A stretch of 64,000 nt of DNA, from assembly GCA_963457665.1 (NCBI GenBank), contig OY735207.1, positions 58,446,113-58,510,112 of the forward strand, written 5' to 3'. Positions within the stretch are counted from its first letter, which is position 1. Each line of letters opens with the position of its first letter. This document shows positions 38,104 through 49,512 of the stretch, piece by piece. A program made the position numbers and the translations under genes. The DNA comes from Thysanoteuthis rhombus. Taxonomy: Eukaryota; Mollusca; Cephalopoda; Oegopsida; Thysanoteuthidae. Under the pieces are notes generated by a model. That model did no database searches, was not told the origin of the DNA, and worked only from the letters and a program-made list of their open reading frames with translations.

Positions 38104-40109
38104 GGCTGTGTGTGTCATTGAGCTCTTACTTGGATATTGGTTAGGTTCAATCAGATTTTGTATGCATACTCAACTGACTTCGGGGAAAGTTTAGAAGTAA
38201 AAGGTTTTAAGATAAGAATTTATGGGTTTTCATGGGGTTTTTCTTATTACCAATGATTTTCCTTTTCTTTACATGTATATGTATATATACACACTGGAAA
38301 CCACCGTATCGAGCGGTTTTCAGATTGTGTCATATAAGTGACAGGGATAACTAATGATGAGGTCATTTAAAGACAAAAACAAAATGCACTTCACTTAATG
38401 AAATCAGGGACGTGCAATCAAAATCAATTGGATATATTATGTGAAGAGGGATATTGGAACATTTAGCTCCGAGTGGAGAGTCGGAGGGAGAAAAGAAGCA
38501 GATTTAGAGAGTTGGTGAATGAATGGCTGCGCATGATAAATGCCCAAAGGAACAGTTTTAGTAAATTATAATTTTCGTTAAATTTAAAACTACAATGATC
38601 AGTTTTTCTTGTTTGTTTGTTGTTTTTTTTTTCTAAGTTTGATCATTCTGCATTTTGATTTTGATGAGAGATAGATGACTCAGTTTTGATCGCAAATGAT
38701 GATGAGGTTTGAAATTATGCCATCCTACATAAAAAAGCATTTTTGTAATAGATGACTCATTGGGCACTTTTCACCCGCAATTACTCCAATATGACATATG
38801 GTTTAAGATAATACAGAGACAGGGGATCAATTTGGATGGCAGGTGACCGCAATCATTGGAGAGAAAGGATTGCCTACTTCTGCCCTGCACTCGAGAGAGG
38901 CGGTGTCTAAAATCCTGAGATCGGTTATTGTCATTGTTCAGTTAGTTATTTGGACGAGTATTCCCATCCTTACTGTTTCCATCGTTTTGCTTTGACTGAT
39001 TTCCCAATGGTCTTATTAGTGTTGACAAATTCTGCGTTAAATTTAAAGGAGAGTCAGTGTCATTAATCCACAAGTCAGTCTTACAAGAATTCCTAACTTT
39101 ACTTTTTGTGACTCGACTTAAGTGTCCTTCAATCTCTGTGCTTGGCTAAAACCCGTTTCTTATTTTACAACTCAGAACGATTACATTTAATCCGAGTAGT
39201 GTAAACATGCAATATAGGATATATTGTTTACATATTCAGAAACTGAAAAAAAAAATGATTGATGAGAATTTAAATGATGGAGACTACATCAGCATGGCCT
39301 AGATCCTTCTTTTTAGATTTTTCCCAAGTTTGACTATGTATAATTAATGCGAAGGTGTTGTGGGAAACTTGATTTTTCTAAATGACTACCTTCTAAATCA
39401 TTACCACAAGCTGAAAGCACTTTCTCTCAACAAACATCGGAGAGTAATCAGGATGAAATTATTCAAATGTTGAGCAGACAGGGAAATGGTTTGCCAATTT
39501 TAATAAAATATCCCAAAGCTGTTTCAAGAATCTATGTTTGCGAGGCTAGGAAGAGAAATTAAATCTAGGAATCAGATCTGAACGTTGCTCGCAGAAATTT
39601 AAATAGATATGTTTGCGATGCACTTAATTAGTTTGCATTAAATTGAGAATAATTTCATCTGATCAATTAAACATGCCCCCTCCTAATTATTGTGTTTACA
39701 TATCTGGATCAAGATCATATTCCAAGTTTATTTCGATTCATCCCGTTCTGATTCTACTCATAAACAAAGTTGGTTCTCCTTCACTAGGATTGGAATGAGT
39801 CCAATTTCCCTGGAAGTTGAATTAATGACCCAAGAAATAACCTCTGCATTTTTGGCATTTATTCCGAACACTTAATTAAGCATTCTCGGGGAGTCAGTCG
39901 GAGAGCTATTGGGAGCAGATTATTTACAAACGATCTTACTACGGAAACCGAAATCCACTTACTTATTTATGTATCCATCTATCGAACCATGTGTACGCCC
40001 CGCAAGTAAATCGTAAAAATTCTCTTTCCCTCCACTTTCCTCTATTTCCCTTTTTATAAAATTTCTTTGTTTATATATTTATCCATCCGCTAATATCTAC
40101 GATACGAAA
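38101..40109. other. Non-coding stretch, nothing recognised
   Basis: No shared repeats or coding signal recognised across about 2 kb. Confidence 0.4.
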
Positions 40110-40572
40110 ATCATCAGTTTTTTATCATCCGTTGTTGGACAAAAACCTGCCCGAGGATTAGCCACATCTCTTTATCATTGGTGTCGCGGAGCCAATACTT
40201 CCTGAACGCCTACTTAGTCTCTCCATCTTCTGCCGGCTTTGATTGTACATGTGATCTCTGGGAATCTATGTTTTGAGTAGTGATGTCGATCAGTTGTCTG
40301 CGATTCTTATAAAATGACCAGCCCGTAGCTATTTGGGTTTTCTAATTGATTCTATGATTTCTCGGACTTTTGTTTTCTCTGAGATATACTGTGCTGTCTT
40401 GTGATCTCTCAATATCAGGTTGATCTTTTCATGTGCACGTTGCATGCTTCTCAGTATGTTGGTTAGTATCTTGGTTAGGTTCCACTTTTCAGCTCCATAG
40501 TTGACTATTGGGAGGATGCATTGGTTGAATATCCTTCTTTTCAGGATTAATGCAATCTTATTTTTTCGCCCT
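40110..40572 (-). mobile_element. RTE LINE 3' part of a 5'-inverted copy
   Basis: Starts with ATCATC and the family 3' end (ATCATCCGTTGTTGGAC), and runs to the region coding for the ILILKRRIFNQC-like block. It ends at about 40572, where the adjacent segment is the same LINE on the other strand. Confidence 0.9.
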
Positions 40573-40760
40573 GTATACGTCAGAGCACTGAAACATATAT
40601 ACAGTCACGGTAGCTCTTTTATCAGGTTATGTTAAGACTCTGAGTCCTTCAAGCTCCAAAAAGGGGTAAGACAAAGTGATACCAGCTCACCTGAACTTTT
40701 CATAACCTTCCAAGAGATGATTTCTAGAAACCTACACTGGGGAAATAAAGGAATACGCAT
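40573..40760 (+). mobile_element. RTE LINE 5' part, inverted
   Basis: Plus-strand sequence from AAACATATATACAGTCACGG through AAAAGGGGTAAGACAAAGTG to ACCTACACTGGGGAAATAAAG aligns with about 19238-19432 of the long RTE copy. The neighbouring minus-strand segment starts at the equivalent of about 19706. So the upstream piece is inverted and about 275 bp between the two are missing, as expected of 5' inversion by twin priming. Confidence 0.85.
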
Positions 40761-42092
40761 GTAAGTCGTCAAAATTAGAGCAAAATGCATTTTTCGAGGG
40801 AAAATATCTTTTTTTTCAATTCCAGGGCTTGTTAGGGAAAATCATTCAGAAAGTCAATATATTTCACTTCAGAGGATCATATGTATGTTTACACATATGT
40901 ATATACGGAAACATGTAGATATAATGATTATATATATTTATATATATATACTTTTGGTTTTGATCATGTCGCCTGAACACAACGATGGGTAACGCCGAAT
41001 TCAATGGGAATATCATTCATATTTCGAAAAAAGCATCGATATTTTTTGTTTAATGATCTGGAAAATGGCTGGTTGCACCACCAGAACCACTCAGTCATCG
41101 TAATCGTTTTGGGAATTTTTTACTTGCATTTGATCCAGGAACACTTTCTCGTGGGCGAAAATAAGAAAAACAGACAGGAAATTTAAAAAAGATATTTCTT
41201 GTCTTTCGAATTCAACCAGACATGTGTTAATGAAACGTTGCCGCTTAAAAACAAGATATATATGCGAAATAGTGTAAACATTCTTTTAACATATTTTCAC
41301 TATGTGTCTTGTCTTTCAAAAATGTGAAAATAAATTTCTTTTGAAGTTAAGGTATATCCTGGGGTGTTCGTTTCACACCATTTCGGCAGGTGTAATTTCC
41401 AATAGAGCTTTCACTGCTATTCGTAAGTAGATCGTTCATGGTGTAAATCGAAGCAGCAATTACCATTATTTGATATGGGAAGTACCTTTTGGTGTTCAGA
41501 GATCCAAAAATGTTAGTGACAGTATGTTAGGCTGAGTTGTCAGACCCTGGGATGCTTGGAGTTACTAAGAACAAGAAGAAGGTGCAGATCATCTTCACAT
41601 TTTGCTTTTTTTGTAAAAGTGAAAAATAGCGTGAGTGAACTTTTGAGGAGCATGGAGTATCTTCTACATATTTGATATATGTCTCAAGAATAAAAGTGTT
41701 TCTGGGTGTTTTGAGACGTTTCCTATTCTTGCTAAATCTTAGATGATGACTAAAATACTGTTGGCAACACGCCAGACTCGCTAGACCTTCACGCAAGAGC
41801 TCGTGCATCTATGGTCTCAATTTCCTGCTTGTTACTTTGAGTAGCATGTTCATTCAGAAGGAAAGAAAAGTTACCAGCTATTTCCCGGCATTTTGGTGCC
41901 ATAAAAAGCAATGATCAAACACTTGAATCGGAGAAAATTGAAAGCAAAACTATGTTAGAAAACGGTCTCGTGGCACCAATATTAGTCATATTGTTTGAAT
42001 GTCATAAAGACATCAGTCAACTCTTGTTTCTATGCTTATGTCCTGTATATACTCGTGCAAGAGTCGAATTATTTGAAGAAAATATCAATTGA
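40761..42092. other. Non-coding stretch, nothing recognised
   Basis: Short TA stretches near 40930-40950. Nothing else recognised. Confidence 0.4.
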
Positions 42093-42520
42093 ACGTTGGA
42101 AAACATTCAATAAAGAAAGTCAAAAATTCAAGAACAAAAAAATTCCATTAGTTTTGATAAGAGCTATAACCGGTGCGTCCTGCCAGTAGTCATCTGTGTA
42201 GCAAAAACATGGAATTCAAAAGAATGGCTCTCAGACTAATATCATGCATAATATCACATGTACAGACTACAAAATATTGCAAAAAAAAATAGCATGGCGT
42301 ATTAGAGCCCAACAAGAGCCAAAGTCAAATCAATTAGAATACTCAGATAGTCAGACCATCACGATTCACGACGTTGATCCCCAGAGATTGAATACGGGAT
42401 TGTGGATGACAGAAAAGTAAGATTGTGTCACAATTTGGACAACGGCCTGGCAGATCTTCGGGAAATTTTATCTCCAAAGATAAACATTAAAAAGATGATG
42501 CTGATGATGATAGTGATGAT
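42093..42520 (+). mobile_element. RTE LINE 3' fragment, heavily eroded
   Basis: Recognisable blocks: TTCAAGAACAAAAAAATTCC (the FKNKKIPL region), AATATCATGCATAATATCAC, TTGATCCCCAGAGATTG and a tail of GATGATGCTGATGATGATAG. Several internal deletions. Confidence 0.8.
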
Positions 42521-43216
42521 GAGTACGACAGAACATCGGATCGGAGTCGATCTCTTCATAGTCGTTAGTAGCTTTGTAATTTTTAAGGGATTTTCAAAGC
42601 AAAAGGCGAGGAAAACTCTTTGAAACGTGTAAAAATACCGGAAGTGCCCGATCTAGTCATGGTTAGATTCCTCAACACTACGACTTTCACTGAAACAATG
42701 TTATGTGGGGCTGGTTTTAGGACTTCGTGTATTCATAGATTGGGGAAAATACCTTGTAATAGGAAAGATAGGCTTAGTCCACGGAGCCAAGCCATAACAT
42801 CATTATCTTCGACTCGAGTCCACTGATCACCAGAAGCTTTTTCATCTCCTTTCGCAAAAATACCTCCATATTTATCCTGTTTATATTTAACGAGTGTACT
42901 GAGCGAGTGAAGTCTTTCCAAACATTCTTTCTTACTCGCGTGACATCTTGCTCTATTCTCAACCAGCATTTTTTTAATTGATTTATTGCGATTCTAACGT
43001 TAAAATAACTTTTAAAACAAGAATTAATGATGATGCATACAAAAAATCAATCGAAAAAAAAAGTTTGATTCGTTGGCGTTTTGTCTAACTTCTTGAGGTG
43101 AACTTTATTATAGCGATTACTCAGATGTTGAAATTTCGGATGACGAAATTTCAGGATTCAGTTCAAAGAAGGGTGGGTAAAAACAGAAAGTTGGATGACG
43201 TCGTCAATTAGTGACC
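42521..43216. other. Non-coding stretch, nothing recognised
   Basis: No repeat or coding signal recognised. Confidence 0.4.
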
Positions 43217-43267
43217 AGGAAAAGAAAGAAAGAAAGGAGAAAAGTCGACGGAAGAAAGAACAAACGA

Positions 43268-43310
<43 letters not shown>

Positions 43311-43424
43311 GGAAGATGAGGGAAGAAGTTGTGAGAGAGAAAAAGAGAGGGAGACACAAAGAGGGAGCGAGACAGAAAAAAGACAGCGACTGGGCGAGAG
43401 AAAGAGAGAAACAGACAAGAGTCA
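43217..43424. repeat. Purine tract with (GAAA)n core
   Basis: Plus strand is almost only A and G for about 200 bp; the perfect (GAAA)n lies at about 43266-43310, then GA-rich sequence. Homopurine tracts of this kind can form triplex DNA. The Lys/Glu/Arg-rich frames are artefacts. Confidence 0.95.
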
Positions 43425-43558
43425 GGTTATATTTCTCACGTCATCAATAATTCAACTGGTGTCGCTTAGGTAGATAGAATAGAATCAAATATTTCCAAGC
43501 TCACTCCATCGATAAATATCATATTGTAAATAAATTATCATTCCTTTTTATAGCAGTC

Positions 43559-44430
43559 AAAATCAAGGAGGAAAGTATTCGTTTCCACTTGTAGGTCCAA
43601 AATTGACGGGGGGATTCACTTTTACGGGTGAAAATTGAGGGAAATGTCCTTTTCCCCGCTTTTAGGGATTAAATTGGAAGGAACGTTCTCATTCTCATAT
43701 GACGTTGCCAATTTTTCCCGCCTTAAGGATTGAAATTAAAGGTGAAATTTTCCCCATTTTTAGGGATCTTGAAAGGAGAATTTTTCTTTCCACTTTAGGA
43801 TCTCAAAATTGATGGTGAAATATTTTTCCCTGTTGGGGCTCAGAATGATGAGGGAACTTTTAAGGGTCAAAGCAGAGAGGGGATTTTTCTTCACCTTAAG
43901 GGTTTAAAATTCGTAGGGACCAAAGCGACGGAGAGTTTTTTCACAGATGGAGCTTGTTTGCCTATTCGTGGGGGAAGATTCTTCTCCACGTTTAAGAGTC
44001 AAAATCGTCTGAGAATTCCCTTTTTATTGAATATGGTGGGGGAGTACTTTCTTCCCTCTTTTAAAAGTCGAAATAGAGGGGTATTCTTTCCTACTTTGAG
44101 AGGACAAAATAGTGGGATATCTTTTCACTTCCAGGTGTCAAAATCGAAAGGGATTTTTTAAACCTTAATTGGTCATAATTAAGGGTTTGCACTCCTAGGG
44201 GTCAAACTATTGTTTCTTATTCGCGTTTTAGGGGTCAATATGGCAGATGATATTTTTTAAATCGAAAGGAATTTTCTTTTCATTTTTAGTGCTGAAAATT
44301 GAGTGTGGATTTCTATCCTACTGTTAGGGATCAGAAGGGCAAAGGACATATTTTTCCTTATTTTAAGGGTAAAAATGGAGGCGATTTTCTTCTCAATTTT
44401 GGGGGGTCAAAATGGTTTTCAGTGAAAGTT
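43559..44430 (+). repeat. Degenerate ~36-bp tandem array, about 24 units
   Basis: The junction GGGTCAAAATTGA or a close variant recurs at, among others, 43559, 43599, 43631, 43733, 43769, 43805, 43842, 43869, 43906, 44001, 44071, 44106, 44140, 44204, 44295, 44333, 44372 and 44409. Steps are mostly 32-40 bp or about twice that. A unit reads roughly TTTTAGGGGTCAAAATTGA then GGGGAATTTTCTTCC. Units are too diverged for recent slippage. It carries stops in all frames. Confidence 0.9.
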
Positions 44431-45214
44431 TGTGGAAGGTTAGGTATTGGGCCAAGGAATAATTTTCACATTTTGCTGTGGATCAAAGATCTTCTCATCA
44501 TCATCACCCCTGCATAATAGCTATAACGCACCGTACATAATCTCAAAAGTTTCTGAATGAATTTCAATGAAATTTTGTTGGAGGGCACTTACAAGAATTT
44601 ACGTTGCGGGCAGATCCAGAAATTTTACCACAAGTAAAATCTCGAATAGCTTAGATTTTGATGCCATTTTGATATTTATTTCATTTTAAGGAAAACTGTT
44701 TGAAAACTTCCCTACTCTTATCAGCAAAGTTATTTAAGATTTGGTCAGAGTGAGTTTTAACCCTGAAGTAGCCAGTTTTCTTTCTACTTTACTGAAAAAT
44801 GTGAAGACATAGTAACAATAAGTCAAAATGTAATATTAATTATATAAAAATATCATCGTTACATTATCCTTTCCAAGAGTGAGCAGTAAGATTTATACAT
44901 AAAGAGTTGCTATGTTCCAGCTCTATAACAACTGATGAAATACAGAGAGATGTTCGCACAGGCTTCATCTGAAGCATTTTGGACATTTTAGGCATCTTCT
45001 ACATCAGAACGAGACAAAATTACAACATTTTCTTTGCAAAAGTGGAAAGCATCTTGATTGGAGCAGCTAATTTCGATTTAGATCCCAATTACTGAGTCAT
45101 ACTCACTAGAGCTATTTCACACCAGTCCTTCCTACTTTAAAAAACATCTGATTAGTCTATTTCTGGGATTACCATCAGCTAACTTGTTCTCTTCAATCTC
45201 TTCCATGATTTGAA
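44431..45214. other. Non-coding stretch, nothing firm
   Basis: Around 44519-44580 there is weak resemblance to the CTATAATGAGGG / AATTTCAATGAA units near 61840-61990. Otherwise nothing. Confidence 0.35.
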
Positions 45215-45600
45215 ATCTCTTTGAGGAATTCCAAAAGTTACAAGGAGCCAGATCTGGACGCAAAGAATTATTTGCCTTATCATTTTGAATGCAACAAACG
45301 CAGAGTATGCAAACCCACCCGATGCCACCTTACAGCCGACTGAGTAACCCAAAGGAAGTCATTTCATACATGCTGGTAGAGCAAAGCCTTGATAGGCTGC
45401 CAAATTACATCAAGAACTCGCAATTGGTTCATGAGATATTCAAAATGGATGGTTACTTCTCGGACACACCCGACGTTAGTCAGCAAGGCCACGTTTTTTG
45501 TTGATACACTTCATCAAAATATCTCTCAGGTCCCAAAAAGCCATTTTTACTCACGATTCTCTGATGTTATTTCGAGATTAGTCACCTTGTGACATTTGCA
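45215..45600. repeat. Old interspersed repeat, partner of 59389-59720
   Basis: Shared in the same order: AAGGAGCCAGATCTGG / ATGGAGCCAAATCTGG, GCCGACTGAGTAACCCAA / ACCGACTAACCCAA and GCCAAATTACATCAAGAAC / GCCAAGTTATATCAAAAC. The minus strand of the first block can read PDLAP, as in mariner transposases, but the rest does not follow, so the class stays open. Confidence 0.6.
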
Positions 45601-45732
45601 ATTATGATTGTTTACCTAACTTTATTTTCTAATCGGGTAGACAGAATCTGTACATACAGAGGTCACCTACAATGACTTGAAATTCCTCTTCTTTTCTTAC
45701 ATGACAGACAGGAAAATTCATTCCATTTGGAC

Positions 45733-45810
45733 TATATATATATATATGTGTGTGTGTCTGTGTGTCTGTGTGCGTGTGAATTTGTGTGTGTTTGTGTGTG
45801 TGAGTGTAGT
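45733..45810. repeat. (TA)n and imperfect (TG)n
   Basis: Short TA run followed by TG interrupted by TC and TT. Confidence 0.9.
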
Positions 45811-46289
45811 CTCGAAAGTTTCACAGCTTTTAACACCAAAAATTCTGAAACTTTCTCATTTTTTTCATGTCACTTCAATCACTTATTTCCCAATAACTGT
45901 CAATGCAATTTATGTAATTTTCTTCAGTTTTTTTTTTCACCTAGATTTATACATACTTTGTTACTATGGAGCAATGTATACATTTTCTTTTGTTAGGAGC
46001 ATCAGTTGTTTACCATATAACCGTTTCGGGGATTTAAAAACAAAACAGTTATATTAACATGGTATCCCAGCGGTGTTGATCAAACACCACCTCCATTTCT
46101 TACTATATAGTTTATGTCATGCGTGTAATTTGTCATTTTACATAGGCTATAAAGAGTATTGTACAGTGATATTAGCTTATACTAAATATCATTTATTTTT
46201 TGATACAGGGCTTACTTATGTAAGTTACCAAACAAAAGTATTTATGATAAAGAATCAGTAAGCATAACAGTGGAAATGACTCGCATTTT

Positions 46290-46470
46290 GTGTCATTTCT
46301 ATTGAATTTTCACCTACGTGAATATTAAATTGGTTGTGTCGGTGTTAATCATAGACAGCATGCTTACGATATCATCTTTAAAAAATACTAATTTCACAGG
46401 AAAAACTTATCCGAGTTGATTCTCTACCAACATATTCAACTGGAGAATTCAATATCTTTTCCACTAAGCA
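46290..46470 (+). repeat. Old interspersed repeat, partner of 52086-52270
   Basis: Shared in order: TGTCATTTCTATTGAAT / TGTCATTTCTATCGAAT, TCACCTACGTGAATA / TCACCTATATGAATA and ACCAACATATTCAACTGGA / ACCAATATATTCAACTGAA. Class unknown. Confidence 0.65.
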
Positions 46471-46980
46471 TAAAGTTAATTCTCCTTTGTATACCATCAA
46501 ACTCAAATAATTGTTCTTGAGATTTCTAGTTATCATATAAAGTATCCTTATATACAAAGTGGTATTTTGAAAGTCAAAATAACTGCAGTATGTCCGGATC
46601 TCATCTTGTTCATTCACTGAATTATTAAACAGAGAATGTGTCACTTGGCTTAAAGAGCGTAAATAAAATAAACAATTAAAGAAATGTAAAAGAGTAAGTA
46701 AGTAGATTATAGTGGTTTAAAAAGAGATGGGTCTGTGAGAGACTGAGTCAGGGGATGCTCGTTTTTTGTCCGTGGGTATTTCGCTTATCAGAGATGGGAA
46801 ATTTCAAGGAAATTGTGATTTTTCATATATTTTTTATCTTAGAGTTTAAAATTGACTATTGATAGTTAGCAAATAACTTTTATGTTGATGTTTTGATACG
46901 TTGTTTCTATGTTCTATCAAAAGCATACAAATACCAATCTTCTGAAAAAATTGAATGAAGTCCCACCAGCCATCAGCCGA

Positions 46981-47340
46981 AACGATTAAATGAAAACAAC
47001 ACACTTACTCCCATCCTGTCCTGCATATACCAACACCCATCCATCAAATCCTAAGCATCACTTCTTTATCTAAACATTGAAAGATAGCAAAATGCACTTT
47101 TACCTAAAATAAAAATTACCACTTTAGCCCCTTGCTGCCTTTCTCATCAAGGACAAGCCATCACCCACAGAGACGGGACACAAACCATCACCTGATCCTG
47201 CCCCTCAAAAACCTATCTTTTTTAAACCAAATTTTATTCTCAACTACACAGATACAAACATTCCCCTCCCACTCCTACTGAACAACCAAACAACGCAGAA
47301 ATATTCCCATTCTCTTTTCAGCATCAAGCAGCATTTTCTA
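46981..47340. other. Strongly C-rich, G-poor strand segment
   Basis: By hand count the plus strand has about 112 C but only about 29 G in 360 bases. No frame gives a recognised protein. The flanks do not share the skew. Confidence 0.75.
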
Positions 47341-47539
47341 CAGTGAACTCCTTCAAATATTTTTCTCTGAAGAATATGGTTGGCCTCCATCAAAATGCAT
47401 CAGAATATGCCAAGAGAATAATAGAAAATTTTGATATGTAACACGTATCTATTGAATTTTTTCTCTTCAGCTTCTGGGTGTCATTTTCATCAGCAATCCT
47501 TCGGATCACTTTATGGCTACGATACAAACAAACATACGT

Positions 47540-47625
<86 letters not shown>

Positions 47626-47645
47626 CCATGCATACACACACACAC

Positions 47646-47707
<62 letters not shown>
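47540..47707. repeat. (CA)n(TA)n(CA)n(TA)n microsatellite
   Basis: CA at 47540-47580, TA to about 47623, a short CA block near 47635-47646, then TA to 47707. Confidence 0.98.
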
Positions 47708-47709
<2 letters not shown>

Positions 47710-48495
47710 TCCCATATTCTTTCACGACATGACAATGAAAAATCTGAGTATTTTATTTTGTCTTTAGATATTGTGTTTGTCTTTCCCGGTACTGCTTCCA
47801 TGTGTGTGTGTGAGTATTCAATGAGTTAGTGTATGTGAGGTTTTACAGATAGCCAGAAAAAGAACGCGAGAATATTTGAACTGTCCACCCACTATGTCTG
47901 TTGGTCTTGATTCACTTGTTTTTTTTGACCGTCCTTCTTCCTCTGATTGACTGTTTGGCACATAATCAATAAGTCGTATGATTGATTTAGATTCTATAAT
48001 TGCATCTGCTAAGCTGATATTTGCTGTCCGCTCCGTATTAAAGGTCTACAAGATTGATATATTAAAATGGATGCCCCTCCCCTCTCAAAAAAATAACCGA
48101 AGAAGATCTGATGTCTGCAACTGTTGAAATCTTCCCTCGATTATGTATTATTTTTTTTTTTATGTCAGTCTTGTTTTAGAATAGAATTTTGAAAAAATTC
48201 TGTCCCAAAACATACTCGGAATATAAATGAGAATTTTTCCCTCTCACAACACATGAGCATGAAGTTGACACGAAGTTTACTTGTGACATGTCAGGAGATT
48301 TTTTTCAAACCTCTCAGTTGAAATAGTTTCTGTCTCTGTGTTGTTGAGTTAGTTCAGTTTTTTTTTTTTTTCAGTATTTAATAGAACGTAGAACTTTGGA
48401 AATTGCATATGGTAGACGATCGGTATTCGATAATAGAAAGGACTTTCTTGAGATTCAGCCTATCACTAGACATTTCACAGAATATAATACAATTC

Positions 48496-48496
<1 letters not shown>
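47708..48496. other. Non-coding stretch, nothing recognised
   Basis: T-runs near 48150 and 48359-48371. Nothing else recognised. Confidence 0.4.

Positions 48497-48592
<96 letters not shown>
48497..48592. repeat. (TA)n(TG)n microsatellite
   Basis: TA to about 48519, then about 36 TG units directly abutting the 3' end of an RTE copy. Confidence 0.98.
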
Positions 48593-48593
<1 letters not shown>

Positions 48594-49108
48594 CATCAGT
48601 CTTCTAAAGTCCGTCGTCGGACATAGACCTCCCACAGGATTTGCCACAATTCCCTATCATGGATGTTGCAGACCCCGTATTTTCTGAATTTGTCTAGTTC
48701 ACTTCTCCATCTTGTGTTCTGTCAGCCCTGGTTTCTTATGTGATCTCTGGGATCCACGTTCTGAATCGTGATGTCTATTGGTTGATTTTCATTCTTGAAA
48801 AATGACCAACCCATTGCCATATCAGTTTTTGATACTTTCCATGATATCTCAGACTCTTATTTTCTTCCTGATATACTGTACCGTCTTGTGATCTGTCCAT
48901 GTAAGGTTGAGCATGACTTTCTAATGTGCACATTGCATGCTCCTCTGTTTGCAGGCCCGTCTCTTGGTTAGGTTTCATGTTTCACCCACATAAGTGACTA
49001 TCTGGAGAATGCATTGGTTGTAAACTTTTCTTTCTAGGATGATTGAGATCTTCTGGTTTTTGAAAGTTGCTGAAGGCTTGCCATCCTAGAACGATTCTTT
49101 GCTTGATA
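48593..49108 (-). mobile_element. RTE LINE 3' fragment (left of a head-to-head pair)
   Basis: 3' end TATCATCAGTCTTC next to (TG)n; then GTCCGTCGTCGGACATAGAC, TGTGATCTCTGGGATCCACG and CTTGGTTAGGTTTCATG. It is truncated at about 49108 within the region coding IKQRIVLGWQ, exactly where a (TA)n begins. Confidence 0.88.

Positions 49109-49172
<64 letters not shown>
49109..49172. repeat. (TA)n between two opposed LINE copies
   Basis: Pure TA apart from one TGTA near the left end; both neighbouring LINE 5' truncation points sit on it. Confidence 0.97.
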
Positions 49173-49174
<2 letters not shown>

Positions 49175-49512
49175 GCTGGGCCTCACATGGAGAGACCACA
49201 AGACAGCACAGTACATCTGAGAAAAGACAAGAGTTAGGGACATCATAGAATCCATAAAAAACCTCAAATGGCGGTGGGCTGGCCATGTTGTAAGAATGGC
49301 AGACAATCGATGGACATTGCGACTCACAACATGGACCCCCGAAACCACATGCGCAACCGAGGCCGGCAAAATGTACGATGGAGAGACGAGCTAGACAAGT
49401 TCAGGAGGTACTGGCTCCGTGACGCCCATGATAGGGAAGTGTGGCAAATCCTTGGGAAGGTTTATGTCCAACGACGGGCGTTAAAAGATGATGATGATGA
49501 TGATGATGATAT
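49173..49512 (+). mobile_element. RTE LINE 3' fragment (right of a head-to-head pair)
   Basis: Begins in the region coding MLGLTWRDHKTAQY, continues RVRDIIESIKNLKW and WAGHVVRMADNRW, and ends with VYVQRRALK and a (GAT)n tail at about 49488-49509. It is one of the least eroded copies: only one or two frame breaks interrupt the last ~110 residues. Confidence 0.92.

Noticed and set aside
43195-43473. Two overlapping Lys/Arg/Glu-rich frames
   Set aside because: They are translations of a homopurine microsatellite.
45215-45600. Mariner transposase remnant on the minus strand
   Set aside because: Only a five-residue PDLAP match stands out; the flanking frames do not follow the transposase, so it is listed as an unclassified repeat.
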